A DNA stretch of 64,000 bases from Acanthosepion lycidas (Eukaryota > Mollusca > Cephalopoda > Sepiida > Sepiidae): contig OZ010595.1 in assembly GCA_963932145.1 (NCBI GenBank), positions 90,914,565 through 90,978,564 of the forward strand, in the 5' to 3' direction. The notes under the pieces were generated by a model, which saw nothing but the letters and a program-made list of their open reading frames with translations, made no database searches and was not told where the DNA came from. Below, piece by piece: positions 35,301 through 47,610 of this stretch (position 1 is the first letter of the stretch; every line of letters begins with the position of its first letter). The translations under genes were made by a program, and so were the position numbers.

Positions 35301-38300
35301 CTTCAAACAAATAAACAAACAATCGAACAATGACATACTTTGTTTTTTTTTGTTTTTTGTGTCAATGTTTTTTTTTACTCATTCTAGAAAATCTAGACAA
35401 ATTTGAAATGGTTAAAAGCAAGAATAAACTGTAAAGGTAGACTTTTGATTTTAGAACGTTGGAGGACAAATTTGTCCAAATATTTCTTGGCATAAACATT
35501 CTAAATTTTTTTGTTAATGTTGACTTTTAACCCAAAACTAAAAAAAAAAAAAAAACAACAATCATACAAAAAGTTAATTTACATAATCTTATCTACAACT
35601 GAAGAATTTATATTTATTGATGCTCTAAATACAAAAGGTAGATTATAAATAAAAAATATAAATTAAACCAATAGAAGCTTAAAAAATTCCATGATGCATT
35701 TCTGTCATGTAACATATTGTATTCATGCTCCCAAGATAATGAAATGCAGTACAAGTTTGTGTACGGTAGGTGCAGTTTTGTTGATCTTGCCGCATTCATG
35801 CAGACATAACTATATTGACCTGACATTTTTTAGTGCTATGTGGAGGTACTGTTTGGGAAATGGATCTCCAGGAGATAGACTGATGTCCGAGTAGAGCATA
35901 AGTAATTAATACTTTAATAATACAATTCCCTGTCTTGAGAAGAGGCAATATTTTCTGTGGTTAAATATGGGTAAATATCCAAATACCTTGTCAGTTTCTT
36001 TGCCAGTAATATTGAATGAGTTTTACATTTTAATAGAATCATTAACTGATCAGTGGGTAGTAAGACAACCTGTGACAGTCAAGTTAATGGGTAGTGTTGG
36101 AAGCATTATGCATACACACACACACACACAGACAATAGGTATGTAGGTAGTTATGAACAGATATATGAATATAGATTACACAATGCTCCTCACTCATTTA
36201 AAGAAAAATGGAAGAAATAATATATGAGGCATTATTATTTATTACATTTTTCATTGCATTTCATATATTGGCTAATAATAATGGTTAGTAGTTGTCACAA
36301 CCTAATTTGTAATGCAGCTGCCATGGTAAGAGAATCTTTCAAGGATAAGAAATGGAAATTTGAATCTCAATGGAAGTTTCTGTTTACTTCCAAGAATTTC
36401 AATGTTTTTTAATCTTACTACTGCTTGTGATTTTCTTGTAGAAATTGATGAAAATGGAACATTTTCATCCAAACCAACTAATATTATGTTAATAATGAAT
36501 GTCACATATAAAAGTGTTAAGATATTTGAATAATTGAAATGAATATGAAATATCTTAAAACACTGATCTGCATGTAAGACAATTGTGCAAACATTCCTTT
36601 GTTGTTGTATCACTAATGTAAATCTGCAACTTTCCATTTCAGGAGAAACACACACTCTTGTAAGATGAGTTTTTTATGGCACTAAAATGATTTTCTAAGA
36701 TGCGTTATCTTGTCTCTGGCGGTGACCAGTTTAATTTCAATTTATGGGCTTACTGATGTCATAGAAGTATGATTTGAGAGTTACAATAAAATATAACATA
36801 AATACAATGAAAGACTAGAATGAATAATACAATTTCATGTAAGAGATTCAAAGACAATTATAAAAATGGTTAGTTATGAACTTCTAAAGAATTGTTCTAA
36901 TAGTTTTTGTATAATTGTTTTGTGTACAGAGCATGATTATTTAGCAATCTTTTTTTTTCATTTGGATTGTTAAGAATAATTATAGAGTTAATTAAGAAAT
37001 ATTGTCTAAGGTTTCCATTTGAAACAGTTCAAATTTTAAGATGAGAAATTTTTATATGATGAGATTGTCTTTTTGTTTACATTTTATACTCATTAATTGT
37101 CAAAACGTAAAATTGTGATAAATTTCTTTTCATCAAGCATTTGACTAAAGTTACTAAATACAGACTTAAAACTTTACTATTTTTAAAGTTATATATTCAA
37201 CTTGTTAAGAGTGTGCTTGGTATACAAAAATGTTTAGTAAGATTCACAGAATGAGTTTGATCCTTACTGAGTTAATTAATATGGTTCTAGGTTAAACCAA
37301 GCTTTGTAAATATCTGTGTGCAATAGCAGTTTGCAGGTAATTACTAGTGTAATGACTTTATTACCTGGTGCTCTACTATTGTGGCCTTGTGCCAGACTAA
37401 ATTTAATAAATATCTATTTTAGTCCTCTGTTTTATGCAGAACAGTTTAATGATAAAAGTTTTACATAAAATAAATTTATTTTGATTTTACATTCTTTCTA
37501 AATATTTTAAACAAAATTCAATTTGTGCACTGCTGATAAAATCCATTGATTGAATTAAAAAACATTAGAAAATCTGTTTTGCTCAAAACTTTTTTAAAAA
37601 TACAGGTACAGCCAGTAATTTTATTTTTTGTTCTACCTAAATTAATGTTTTTAATTTAATGAAACATTTTACATGGGCTAATTTTTCTGTTCAGCTTGTA
37701 ATGTTTCTAAGATTTATCATTTTCTATGCTTTAGAAAAATAACATTATGAATATTTTTAGATATTAGAAAAGTAAACAAATCTAAAGAGGTTATAATTTA
37801 ACAAATTTTGAAAATAAAGTGAAGGAACTTCATCAAAATGCTATCAAGGCTTTTAATTTTAATCGATTCAGTCAAAAACCTCTTTGGTCTTCTATATATC
37901 AAATAAGCTATAAAATTACTTAAATTATATATACATCTTTGTCCTATTTTTGACCTACTTGAGTACAAATATTAAATAATATTAAATATCAATATAAAAA
38001 ACAAACTCTAGATATGATTTGATTATTCAATGTGAAAACTATTTTGATTTTCATATTGTGGGAATATGAAATGAAGCCAATATACTTACTCTGGACTAAG
38101 AAATTTGCTATGCCATATTGCTGGTATAGTGACCAGAATTTATTAAGAACTTAAAGTACAAAATGCTATTGATACTAATTGGTTACCAGAAAATTGTTCT
38201 AAGTAAAGGCAATAGCATTTATATAAAGAACTCTCCCTAAATAGAAACCATCTGCAATGGTTTTTCTGACTAAATGGTACAGGTTTTGCTAGATGAGGCA

Positions 38301-38479
38301 GCAAACCTGTGGTATGTTATATTAGTTGGTTCTTGTCATTTAATTAATTAGTTGAAGAATATATCAGTCAAAAACATTGTGATAAAACAAAAGCTAATAT
38401 AAAGTACTAGAACTACAAATAAACTTTTTTTTCTTTTTTTAGATCTAAGTAAAATGCTAATGGATAAAGAGAATTACTA

Positions 38480-39312
38480 TTATAACTGCCATAAATAGAC
38501 AAAAATTATTTTTATTATTACCACTCATGATGATAATAAAAAGTAAAACTGAAAAACGGGCTAGCTAACTGGTTTTGAAACTTGCTCAACAGCGCTAAAT
38601 CGAGAATAATAAACTGAATTATCACTAAAAAATGGACAAAGTGTATTGGAGAAAAGAAAATAAAGAAAAAAAAATGTTTAGATAGAAATTAGTTGGAGGC
38701 TTAATATGAAGTTCTGTTTACACAGAGAGGGTTTCATTGATAGAATATAGATGGCCTCCAACACTTTTAAGTGGTAATTCGAATGGGACCTGCTAAGAAT
38801 GGTAAATGAGTCCACACTAAAACTAGCAGCACAATTATGGCTATTTATTAGGTGTTCTGCAATGGAAGACTTGCATGTAATGGTCAGAATGTCTGAAGGC
38901 GTGTACTTAAGGTTTTGGATTTTCGTTGGAACGTGTTGTTTTATTCTAACATCCAGCCTTTGAACTCATTTACCGGACTTATTTACCGTTCTTAGCAGGT
39001 CCCACTTGAATTACCACTTAAAAGTGTTGGAGGTCATTTATATTCTATCAATGAAGCCCTCTCTGTGTAAACAGAAGAATTTCATATTAGGTCTTCAACT
39101 AATTTCCATCTAAACAATTTTTCTTTCTTTATTTTCTTTTCTCCAATACACTTTGTCCATTTTTTTTTAGTGATAATTCAGTTTATTAATCTTGATTTAG
39201 CTCTGTTTAATGAGGCTTGAATCTGGTTAGCTAGCCCGTTTTTCAGTTTTACTTTTTATTATCATGAGTGGTAATAATAAAAATAATTTTTGTCTATTTA
39301 TCGCAGTTATAA
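38480..39312. mobile_element. Foldback element with roughly 320-bp inverted arms
   Basis: The left end TTATAACTGCCATAAATAGA and the right end TCTATTTATCGCAGTTATAA are inverted to each other. Further matched blocks run inward, including AACGGGCTAGCTAAC with GTTAGCTAGCCCGTT, CTCCAACACTTTTAAGTGGT with its complement, and GGACCTGCTAAGAA with TTCTTAGCAGGTCC. The unpaired centre (about 38815-38985) is roughly 170 bp and has no ORF. Arms differ by scattered substitutions. No clear target duplication was seen and the transposon class is unassigned. Confidence 0.82.
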
Positions 39313-40023
39313 AGTTTTGTACCACAAAATATATCTTTAGAATTACTATTAAATAAGTAATAATTTATTAGTAATTATATTTACCTTCTATAATTTTAAG
39401 AAGTCATTATAATTTCAAAAGATATTTTGACTATTGAACTAATTTCTAGTGTTGTCAATCTTTGTTGTTTTGTAACAGTAATAAGATAAGAGTAATATTG
39501 TTGGAAAGACTATTTTTGTGTAAATCTTAGTTCTTGTTTCAAGGGAGATTACTCTCTAGATTTTTTTCTGCATGTCATTAATAATGTACTGCACATTATC
39601 TAAAGAAATACTCTCATTAGAAGTCGTTCATTTCTTTCACAAAATAGTTTTTGGAAGCTTTCAAGGGAGGATGATACAGATAAAGAAATAAATCTAATTT
39701 AATAAAGTATTTAACAAGGCATTTATTTAATCAGTAATTGCCATAGAACCTCAAATGTTTTATAAAATAATTTTATTTGTACAAAATTGCATAATAAATG
39801 AAATACTCTTGATCAGTTAATATCAATGATACTTAGGTTCTCTTTTTTGTCATTTGGAAATCATGGAATGGATATATTTTATACATTAATTTAATAAATT
39901 AACATAATTAATACAAAATAAAACTAAGAGAACTAAGCGGGGAATATTCTTTCTGCTTCTTAGAAATCTTTATTGATCTGTTGTCCCTTGGCCATGTATC
40001 TGAGACGTCAGGTCATATTTTTA

Positions 40024-40025
40024 CT

Positions 40026-40079
<54 letters not shown>
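40024..40079. repeat. (TG)n-(TA)n microsatellite
   Basis: About eight TG units pass into a long TA run. It is one of many such tracts in the window. Confidence 0.9.
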
Positions 40080-40082
<3 letters not shown>

Positions 40083-40468
40083 AAAAGTAACAGTAGGATA
40101 AATAAACTTTTTAATACAATGCTTGATGTTATAAAGGCTATATGATAAATAAAGAACAAAATGACCATTTGTTTCAATAGAAAATTTGTTAGTAAAGACT
40201 AAATAGTGGCTTTGCAAAGGGCCTAGTATTCATATCAAAGGCAGTGTTTTTCTCACCTTTGACTTATTTAACCAAAAAAATGTTGGATGTTCAATTAACT
40301 ACATTAATTATTAGGGACTATTTTAACAAGAGGAAAATTCAAATTTATTTTCTGCAATGTGAAATATTTATTATTAATCAAAAATGGGATTAATTTCTTA
40401 ATAACAAAACTAATTGTTGGGGGAAATTACTTTTAACAACAAACCAGAATTCACTTTACCATTTAACC

Positions 40469-40905
40469 CAGTAATTCCCAAAGATTTTTTTTTTATCTAG
40501 GCTGCATCTTCAGAACAAAAATTTGCTCACACCTGATCAAATTTTATGTAATAAAAAGTACATTTAAAAATAAGCAGAGAGAGAGAGAGGTTTAAAGGGA
40601 GATAACCACTGATTAATTGATAACTTTCTCCTCCAATTTCCAGACCCTAATTACTATATTCTTAATACTTGATATAATGCAAAAATATCTCAATGATAAA
40701 ATTGGTCAATAATTATTTATTACTATTTATATTGGGGCTCATGCATGCAATTACAATATTTTAAATTTTTAAATAGTATTTATTTTTGGCATATGAAATT
40801 TTGAAACTGTTTCTAAATCTTTGATTATCTTTCAATCATTCTGCCTCACCTGCTATCCTCTTTCACCACCCCTATGAGGTATGCCACACCATTTGGGAAC
40901 CACTG
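40469..40905. mobile_element. hAT-like MITE, 437 bp
   Basis: The ends CAGTAATTCCCAAA and TTTGGGAACCACTG are inverted repeats of the CAGTGGTTCCCAAA type seen in hAT elements. Flanks ATTTAACC and ACTTAACT agree at 6 of 8 positions, consistent with an aged 8-bp target duplication. The interior is noncoding and shared with the copy at 7111-7499. Confidence 0.75.
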
Positions 40906-42222
40906 ACTTAACTGGATATCTTATTTTATGTTTAAAAAATGATGATAAATGATAAAACAAACCTGCTATATTAGTTGCGGTAAAATTAAATCTCATATAA
41001 AATAAGAAAAGCTTACTCAATCTTTATTTGAAGAAAGAAATCATAAAATATTTTATCTGAATATAACATTTAATATAAGACAAGAGTTGAAAATTGTAAG
41101 CAAGAGAAAGCCACAAAATCAATTTTCTTGTGGTAAAAGAAATAAAATTGCAGTGATATACCAAAAATAAAAAAGTAATAGTAATTGATTGTACTAATCT
41201 GCACTTACCTAATTTAAAATGATGTTTGTGACCCGTTGTATATAAGGGTAAAACATTGGAGTGTGTGGTTCCACGCTGGTGCTAAATATCATATGGAAGT
41301 GGGTGTATGCAAGTATGGTTCAAGCAAGCATTGTTTCAATTAGTGTGTATCTATGTGAGTCAGCTACCTGGCTTTATACAGGTAATATATATATATATAT
41401 GACATGATAAGTACTAGCAGAACATGCTTAAAATAAGTACAAATCTTATACAGGTGAGCACTTAAAAAAAAAAAACACCTGGCTCTAATTAAAACTTTTT
41501 AAAAAGAGTGACATGGAACTGAGCAGTTGGGTGATTGTGTGCTGAAAATGCTTAAGATTAGCACTCCAATTCAGTCTGGTTTCTCTGTAGAGCTAATTAC
41601 ATTCTGTAATTTTTGGCTGATAAAGTGCATCTGTTATTATGCCAATATTGATATAACTGCACTTGACAGCTTTATTATCTTTTTCTCTAATCTAAGGATG
41701 ATATAAGATTTCTAGAGATGATAATGTTTAATTTGAGGAATTCGGGAAAAACAAATCTTTATAGAATTATATTTTAAACTTTAAAACCTAAAATATAAAG
41801 AATTAAGAAAAAGGGTAAAAAAACAAAAATTAAAGTCATCTTTGATTTTCAAATTTCAAGAATAGAATTAAAAAAAAAAAAAAGAAGGCGGCTCTCTTTT
41901 GGGCCCTCCTGGTATATAAAAGCCTTATTCTATGCTTGCATTAATTCATGACCACTTTACTTTCTGAGTTTGGATGCATTTCTATAGTAAAACCATTAGC
42001 AATGTATATATACATAGAATATCTTTGTCTTCTCAGTTTGCATTAATTCATGACCCTTAACAATCCTTTTATTTCCAGAGTTTCAATGCATAATATAGTG
42101 AGGATGTAGGAACAACTTTTATAGAAGTTTTGCAAAATTCAATATTTTCTCTATTCCCAGAAATATTGAGTTTGCAGGAAATGAACTATAATAATTATTG
42201 CATTTGAGAAGTTAAATCGGTG

Positions 42223-42259
<37 letters not shown>

Positions 42260-43084
42260 CTGTTTCAAATGGTATTGGTACCAAAACACAAAATCCTGAT
42301 GAGTGCATCATTTTCTTTCTCCACTGCCCAAATTTTCTGTCAGGATGAATATAATCATTAGAGTGACTAAAAGACAAGTCATATTTGTTTAATAAATCCT
42401 GCCCATGTAATTACATAATATTCATTTTATTTATTATTTGACCAATTGGTAGACCTAAGTACATACTGACAATTATTTGTACTTTAAATGTTAATTAAAA
42501 TGCATACAAATAAATCTGGATATAATTTTCAAACAGGGCAAAAGAATTAAAATTTTAAATGGTTGAATTTTTAAATTTGTTCGGAAATAAAATGGAGTAA
42601 CGTTAGTTTCTAAAATAGCATAAGAATGTTGCAATTGTTTGTAATTTTATAATTATATAAATAATCACATATAGACTGTAGTATGACTGGCTGTTTATTT
42701 TTGAGTGTGTCTGCTAAGACGGTCAGCTAATCTCTGTTGCAGATACCTGCTCAGGTATAATTGTGTTAGTTTAACACCCACAGAACCAACTCATGGTTTA
42801 TACTGCAACTATGCACTGAGCAGAACATGGTTACAGTTTCTGGGAGAGAGTACATAATCTTGTGTGATCACCTGTATGAACATGAACAGTATACTAAAAC
42901 CCTCGGTCACAAGGACTTATGACTTCATGCTAGCACAACAACTGATGGTATCTGAACAATTCTATCGACTTGGTTTTCATTTACAAGCATGTTTATCCAT
43001 GATATGGTTTTCAGGTGCTTCCCAAAAGTACCATATGCTGAAATTCTCTCTCCAGGCACACATTATCAATTATCTTCCTTGATA

Positions 43085-43160
43085 AATTGACGAGGATGAG
43101 ATTCAAACCTGGGTGTCATGATTAGAATGCTAATGTTTTAACTACTCAGCCATGTACCCA
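43085..43160 (-). repeat. tRNA-like SINE head
   Basis: The minus strand reads TGGCTGAGTAGTTAAAAC (A-box-like) and, 35 nt later, GGTTTGAATCTC (B-box-like), with correct tRNA spacing but poor acceptor pairing. It is a tRNA-derived retroposon head or pseudogene. Confidence 0.5.
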
Positions 43161-43364
43161 TAATGCAAGCACTCAAAAATATTGTAAAATGCTGTAAGTT
43201 GTGTGGCTGGTTATTAAAAAATTCTATAAGCTGATTGGTTGGTTATTAAAAAGAAACAGGATGATCTTGATTGGCTGATTACTTTTTAGTTCAAGTTAAT
43301 GATATCAAAAATAGATTTTCATTGATATTAATCTGAAAATCAAAGTTTTACATATTCTCTGTAT

Positions 43365-43422
<58 letters not shown>

Positions 43423-44240
43423 GAGAATTAATAAGATGGCGATGAATATCAAGTCCAGTTGTCTCAATATTGACCAACAGATGCTTCTGAAGTTCCAGAA
43501 TTATAATCACAAAATGTCTCTTTTCTGAATTGTTAAATGATAAAAAAAAATGAATGGCTAAAAGGTGCATTTTGAAAGATACAGAGTTTGAATGAAAGAA
43601 ATAGTAATAAAAATAAAATGCAATTTTAAAGGCAGGCTGATGCTTTATGCTGCAGAAAAATTACCAGATTTTATCTGCAAGAAAATTAACCAAGATGCAG
43701 CTGGTTCTTTGAAAAATGTGCATTTAAATATAGTGCAGCAATCAAAAAAGTACACATATATATTATCATATAGACATTCACTCAATTACATGCGTACACA
43801 CGCACATGAATTGTAGGGGGTGGAGGGGTCATTATATCTCTGCTTACAAAGATGGAAAACATATTCAACATTTAGCAGAAAAGAATTTGTAAATAAGCCC
43901 CATAAATAATGTTATTGAGAAATTTAATTATGAAATATATGCAGAGACGAGAAAATACATTTAGATAAACTCAAATAAATTGTTGAATTTCAATTGCAAA
44001 TGGTTATTAAAATTAAAATTAAGATATCTAAGCAAGTTTTTATTGCAAGTAAATATATGGCTCTGTATAAGCAAAAGATTTTAATGATTTGAATGACAAA
44101 AAAATTACTATAAATTGTTGCTTTTTCTTCTTGGTGATTTAAATTAGGAAATATGTAAAATGGACATTAATAGAATTGATTATTTTTTTTTATGTGTGTG
44201 CTATATACTTCACTGCCTTATGCCAATATAAAAATTGCAG

Positions 44241-44241
<1 letters not shown>

Positions 44242-44305
<64 letters not shown>

Positions 44306-44308
44306 CAC
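44242..44308. repeat. Palindromic (TG)n-(TA)n-(AC)n microsatellite
   Basis: TG repeats, TA repeats and then CA repeats in sequence make the whole tract self-complementary. Confidence 0.9.
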
Positions 44309-44310
44309 TA

Positions 44311-44412
44311 GGGAATACTGAAAAGTTCTTGGGCTCCAAGATGAAATTCTATAAAAGAATTGGTGTTTGGTCAGATTTTAGGAAATAGCTTTTCAGCACT
44401 CTGTCATATGTG
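44311..44412. repeat. Hairpin repeat family CTGAAAAGTTCTTGG, copy 2
   Basis: The ends ACTGAAAAGTTCTTGGGCTC and AGCTTTTCAGCACT are inverted, with GGTGTTTGGTCAGATTTTAG between. The inner word is the reverse complement of that in copy 1, so the two are in opposite orientation. Confidence 0.6.
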
Positions 44413-44445
44413 TGCATTATATATATATATATATATATATATATG

Positions 44446-44560
44446 ACAAAAGAAAAGGAAAACTTATCTTAGCTGACAGGTTTCATCCTCTGGTTGACTT
44501 TATCAGGGCAAATGTGATGAAATGTATCAGCCAAGGTAAGCTTTCCTTTTGTCTTTATTT
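44446..44560. repeat. Hairpin repeat family AAAACTTATCTTAG, copy 2
   Basis: The left arm AGGAAAACTTATCTTAGCTG pairs with the right-arm CAGCCAAGGTAAGCTTTCCT. The loop has GACTTTATCAGGGCAAATG. It abuts a (TA)n tract. Confidence 0.7.
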
Positions 44561-44599
44561 TTTTTGTCTTTTTACAGATACATTTTCAGTATATATATA

Positions 44600-44712
44600 A
44601 ACACAACAAAAAATTATACTTAGCTGACGCATTTTGTCCTCTGAGGCACTTTATCAAGGCAATCCTCAGAAGACAAAATGTGTTGGATAAGTATAGTTTT
44701 TACTCTTTTTAT
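44600..44712. repeat. Hairpin repeat family AAAACTTATCTTAG, copy 3
   Basis: The left arm TATACTTAGCTGACGCATTT pairs with AATGTGTTGGATAAGTATA. The loop has CACTTTATCAAGGCAATCC. It lies in direct tandem with copy 2. Confidence 0.7.
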
Positions 44713-44745
44713 TCATTTTGTCTCTTATACAGATACACACTGAGA

Positions 44746-44780
<35 letters not shown>

Positions 44781-45034
44781 GACATACACCAAAAAAAAAA
44801 AAAAAAAAAAAATTAGAGTATCTCTGAAAAAACTGGTTGCAGTTAATATTTGATTCACAAACAGAAAGTTCTGAGAAGTAAGAATCAATATTTAGTTAAC
44901 ATGTGTGCATTTTTTGTTAAAGGCTACAACCATATTTTCTTTTCATTCAAAGAAAAATCTTTTTCTGTTTGGAAACTAAATATATTGTCAGGTCTTATTA
45001 AATAAATTCCAAGGAGAAGAGCATTCCATATAAC

Positions 45035-45157
45035 CTGTCGTAGGCCGCCTCCTTGATTTGAAGAATACAGATCTGTGGTGGAATCACACGTCAGAAGTCT
45101 GGTACTCTTAGTGGCAACTTTTAGCATTTTTTTCGACTCGGCCTGCTCAACTACAAA
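45035..45157 (-). CDS. robo: Robo receptor cytoplasmic exon G (upstream-most recognised exon)
   Basis: This is a 123-nt exon (41 codons, phase 0 at both ends). It runs from an acceptor read as TTTATTACAG|TTTGTAG to a donor read as CGACAG|GTTATA on the minus strand. It encodes FVVEQAESKKMLKVATKS, then a Ser/Thr-rich stretch ending SSNQGGGLRQ. Recalled human ROBO1 has a YNIVEQNKLNKDY stretch between CC1 and CC2, and FVVEQAESKKMLK aligns with it. The phase-0 end joins exon F in frame, where human has a similar Gly/Ser-rich segment. Its G+C content is clearly above that of the flanking intron. The donor (GTTATA) is weak. Assignment to Robo rests on phase, order and weak similarity, so it is slightly less secure than exons B to E. 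Confidence 0.8.
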
Positions 45158-45904
45158 CTGTAATAAATGCAACAAATATTTTCAAAATTGAAAAGTGCAA
45201 TTGACTTGAGCTTTCATGCTTGGTTCAGGTTATATCACAACAGACGAGTAAATCGAGTTAAAGTTTCAGGTGAATGTTTAGATATTATCATTTTGGAAAA
45301 GTCCTTTTTAAATCAAAACTATTTTCCCTTTTCTTCTTTAAGTAATGCATTGCAAATCATTTACTATATAGAAATGCATAATGAAGAGGGGATTACTGTG
45401 GCAATTATTTAGTACAGAAATAAATCAGAAAATATTTACTGTAGGAATGCATTGTGTATAAATTAATTTACAAAGTCTCTGTAATAAACTTAAAAGCAAA
45501 ACAGAGTTCATATAAAGATGTACCTTTTATTAATTCAAAACTATTGTTCTTATCTTGATAAATAGATTCTAATATAGACATAATGTTACAGCCAAGTACT
45601 CTCTGGCCATCATCAGGTGTCCATTGATTTGGCTGATATAGGGTATCTGTTAATTGTGTTATTTCTTCTTGTGATTAGTTATTGTCTGTTCCTGATAAAA
45701 CATTATTTCACGACATGATCCATGGATTAATTTCACAATCAGTAACCAACTCCTATATCAACCACACCACTGTCTTGAAGGACATTAATGGTGGGGTTTT
45801 TTTTTTTTTTTTTTTTTTGAGCCTTTTATATTGTCTATAATAAGATCTATATATCAACCAAGATGACAACAATATTTTGAAATAATATAAAAATATTATT
45901 TACA

Positions 45905-46412
45905 TTGTTCAGACTGTTGTCCTCATCTTTGTTGCCATATTCATGATGTTTCAACCATTGTATGCTTCGGCCTTCTTCAGGTGATTGGAATTTCAAACCG
46001 AGCCCTTTATTTCGTCCACTGGGGGTTGATTGTTCTAGTTCCACATGTCATGCCTCTTTCAGATGTCTCAGTTATCTCCCTTTAACTTAACTCCAAGTCT
46101 CAAAAATTAATACATTGATGTTCTCAAGGACAGTGGATAAAAGCATTGGTTGTATCCAGTGACTTGACCCAAAGAGTTGTGAATTCAATACCTGGCTACA
46201 GTTGAGATGAACAAAAACTTGGAGAGTTAAATTAAAGGGAAATAACTGATACTGAGACATCCAAAAGAGGCATGGCATGTGGAACTATAACAATCTACTC
46301 CATTGGATGAAATAAAGGGTTCAGTTTGAAATTCCAATCACCAGAAGAAGACTGGAGTGTACAACCCCCGAAACAGTGTGAATATAGCAACAAAGATGAG
46401 GACAACAATGTA
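45905..46412. mobile_element. Composite TIR element enclosing tRNA-like module, copy 2
   Basis: The left end (CAGACTGTTGTCCTCATCTT) and the right end (CAAAGATGAGGACAACAATG) are inverted. Inside, on the plus strand, are an A-box-like GACAGTGGATAAAAGC and a B-box-like GAATTCAATACC. Both halves carry the motif CTGAAGAAGG or its decayed form next to a GAAAC word. Confidence 0.7.
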
Positions 46413-47319
46413 AATAGTGTAAATAATTACAATACCTCATCTCAAAAATATAGACAGATAATAAAAAATATGTTGACAGTTGTCTTTTTAGGAATGGAAC
46501 ACTAAATCATATAAAGATGTTTTTCTTTTTTGTCCTTCTAGTATGAATAGTCATTAAAAACTGAGAAATTCTAAAACATCCAGAGGGATTGTAGAAAATA
46601 GCCAGGATACAAATCATAAAGACATCCAATGTCATTAGTAGGACCATAAAGAAATAACTGGCTTAATAAATAACCAGATTCTTACCATTTTGATGGTGGA
46701 CGCAGGTATTCCTTAAATATACTGAAATACCGAATTATTATAAGAAAAAAAAAAAAAATTTCTAACCCATTGTATCCAGTAGTACACTTAAATTTATGTA
46801 GGAACTGTATGAAAAAAAAAAGCAATCATATGAGAGAAATTGAATTATCTGCACATAATTTCTAGGAAAGAAAATTGCTTTTGTAGACTGTACCCCTGAG
46901 TGAAACCAGGACAAAACAGTGAACCAAATGTACTTTTTTGTAAGACTTTATTAGTGGTTGAATATAAAGTTAGTCATAAAAGATCAATTCTGGTTTTGGC
47001 TTTGATTAAATTTGGTTTGTTTCTGAATGTTCAAGAGAATTTTGAGTTCAGGCAGAAATCAAACTTTTGGGGCTTAAACAAGTCAAATTTGTTGCAAGCA
47101 ATAAGTAACATTAATATGTTATTTCTATATTAATAAATAACATTAATATTAATGCATTTGAGAAGTAACAAACTTTGAACTTGAAATGCTTGTAAAATCC
47201 TTCAGTGAGATTATAAATAAAAACAATTTATCAACAAATGCAAAGCCCAAGAGCCACTCAAGGTAGAGGGTTACTGTGTGGTGTAGTATGTGCTTAAGAA
47301 AAGGCAAGAAGTACAATTC

Positions 47320-47610
47320 ATTATGTAGGAAAGATAATGGTTAACTCTAGACATGAAAAGATTAAGATTGTAGTGATTAGGAAAATATCTTTTATTAAAT
47401 TTCTTATTGATGGAACACAAAGGGAATGAGGATGTTTCATCCCTCGTGTGTATGTGGGGGGCATGGTGGGTCCCAGTTGCAAAGGTCAGTGTTGGTGGAA
47501 ACAAGGAATGTAGCTCATCAGAACACTTGCCATGGAAATAGCAGTAGAATAACAACGTCCCCCCACCCCGTGAAAAAAAGGGTTGTAGGGTGGAAAATAA
47601 CTCATCACCC
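47320..47610 (-). pseudogene. LINE ORF2 C-terminal remnant
   Basis: The minus-strand frame reads VGDELFSTLQPF, YFHGKCSDELHSLFPP, ETSSFPLCSI, then FPNHYNLNLFMSRVNHYLSY. This pattern (YF-GKCSDELH-LVPP, then NLN-FKSRVNRYL) is typical of the tail downstream of the reverse transcriptase in LINE-type elements, as I recall from cephalopod genomes. The usual SFFPRTA-LWN segment is disrupted. The overlapping plus-strand ORF is its reverse reading. Confidence 0.65.

Larger units (their letters stand above)
35301..45034. other. Robo intron between exons G and F
   Basis: A 9.7-kb intron containing a foldback element (38480-39312), an hAT-like MITE (40469-40905), a TG/TA microsatellite (about 40024-40079), a TA tract (about 42223-42258), a minus-strand tRNA-like SINE head (43085-43160), and a cluster of hairpin repeats with TA/CA tracts (43360-44800). 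The stretch 36000-38400 is AT-rich with no recognised element. Confidence 0.6.

Noticed and set aside
44924..45175. 83-codon ORF as a complete small gene
   Set aside because: Only the 41 codons between the splice sites are coding-like; the rest is intron.
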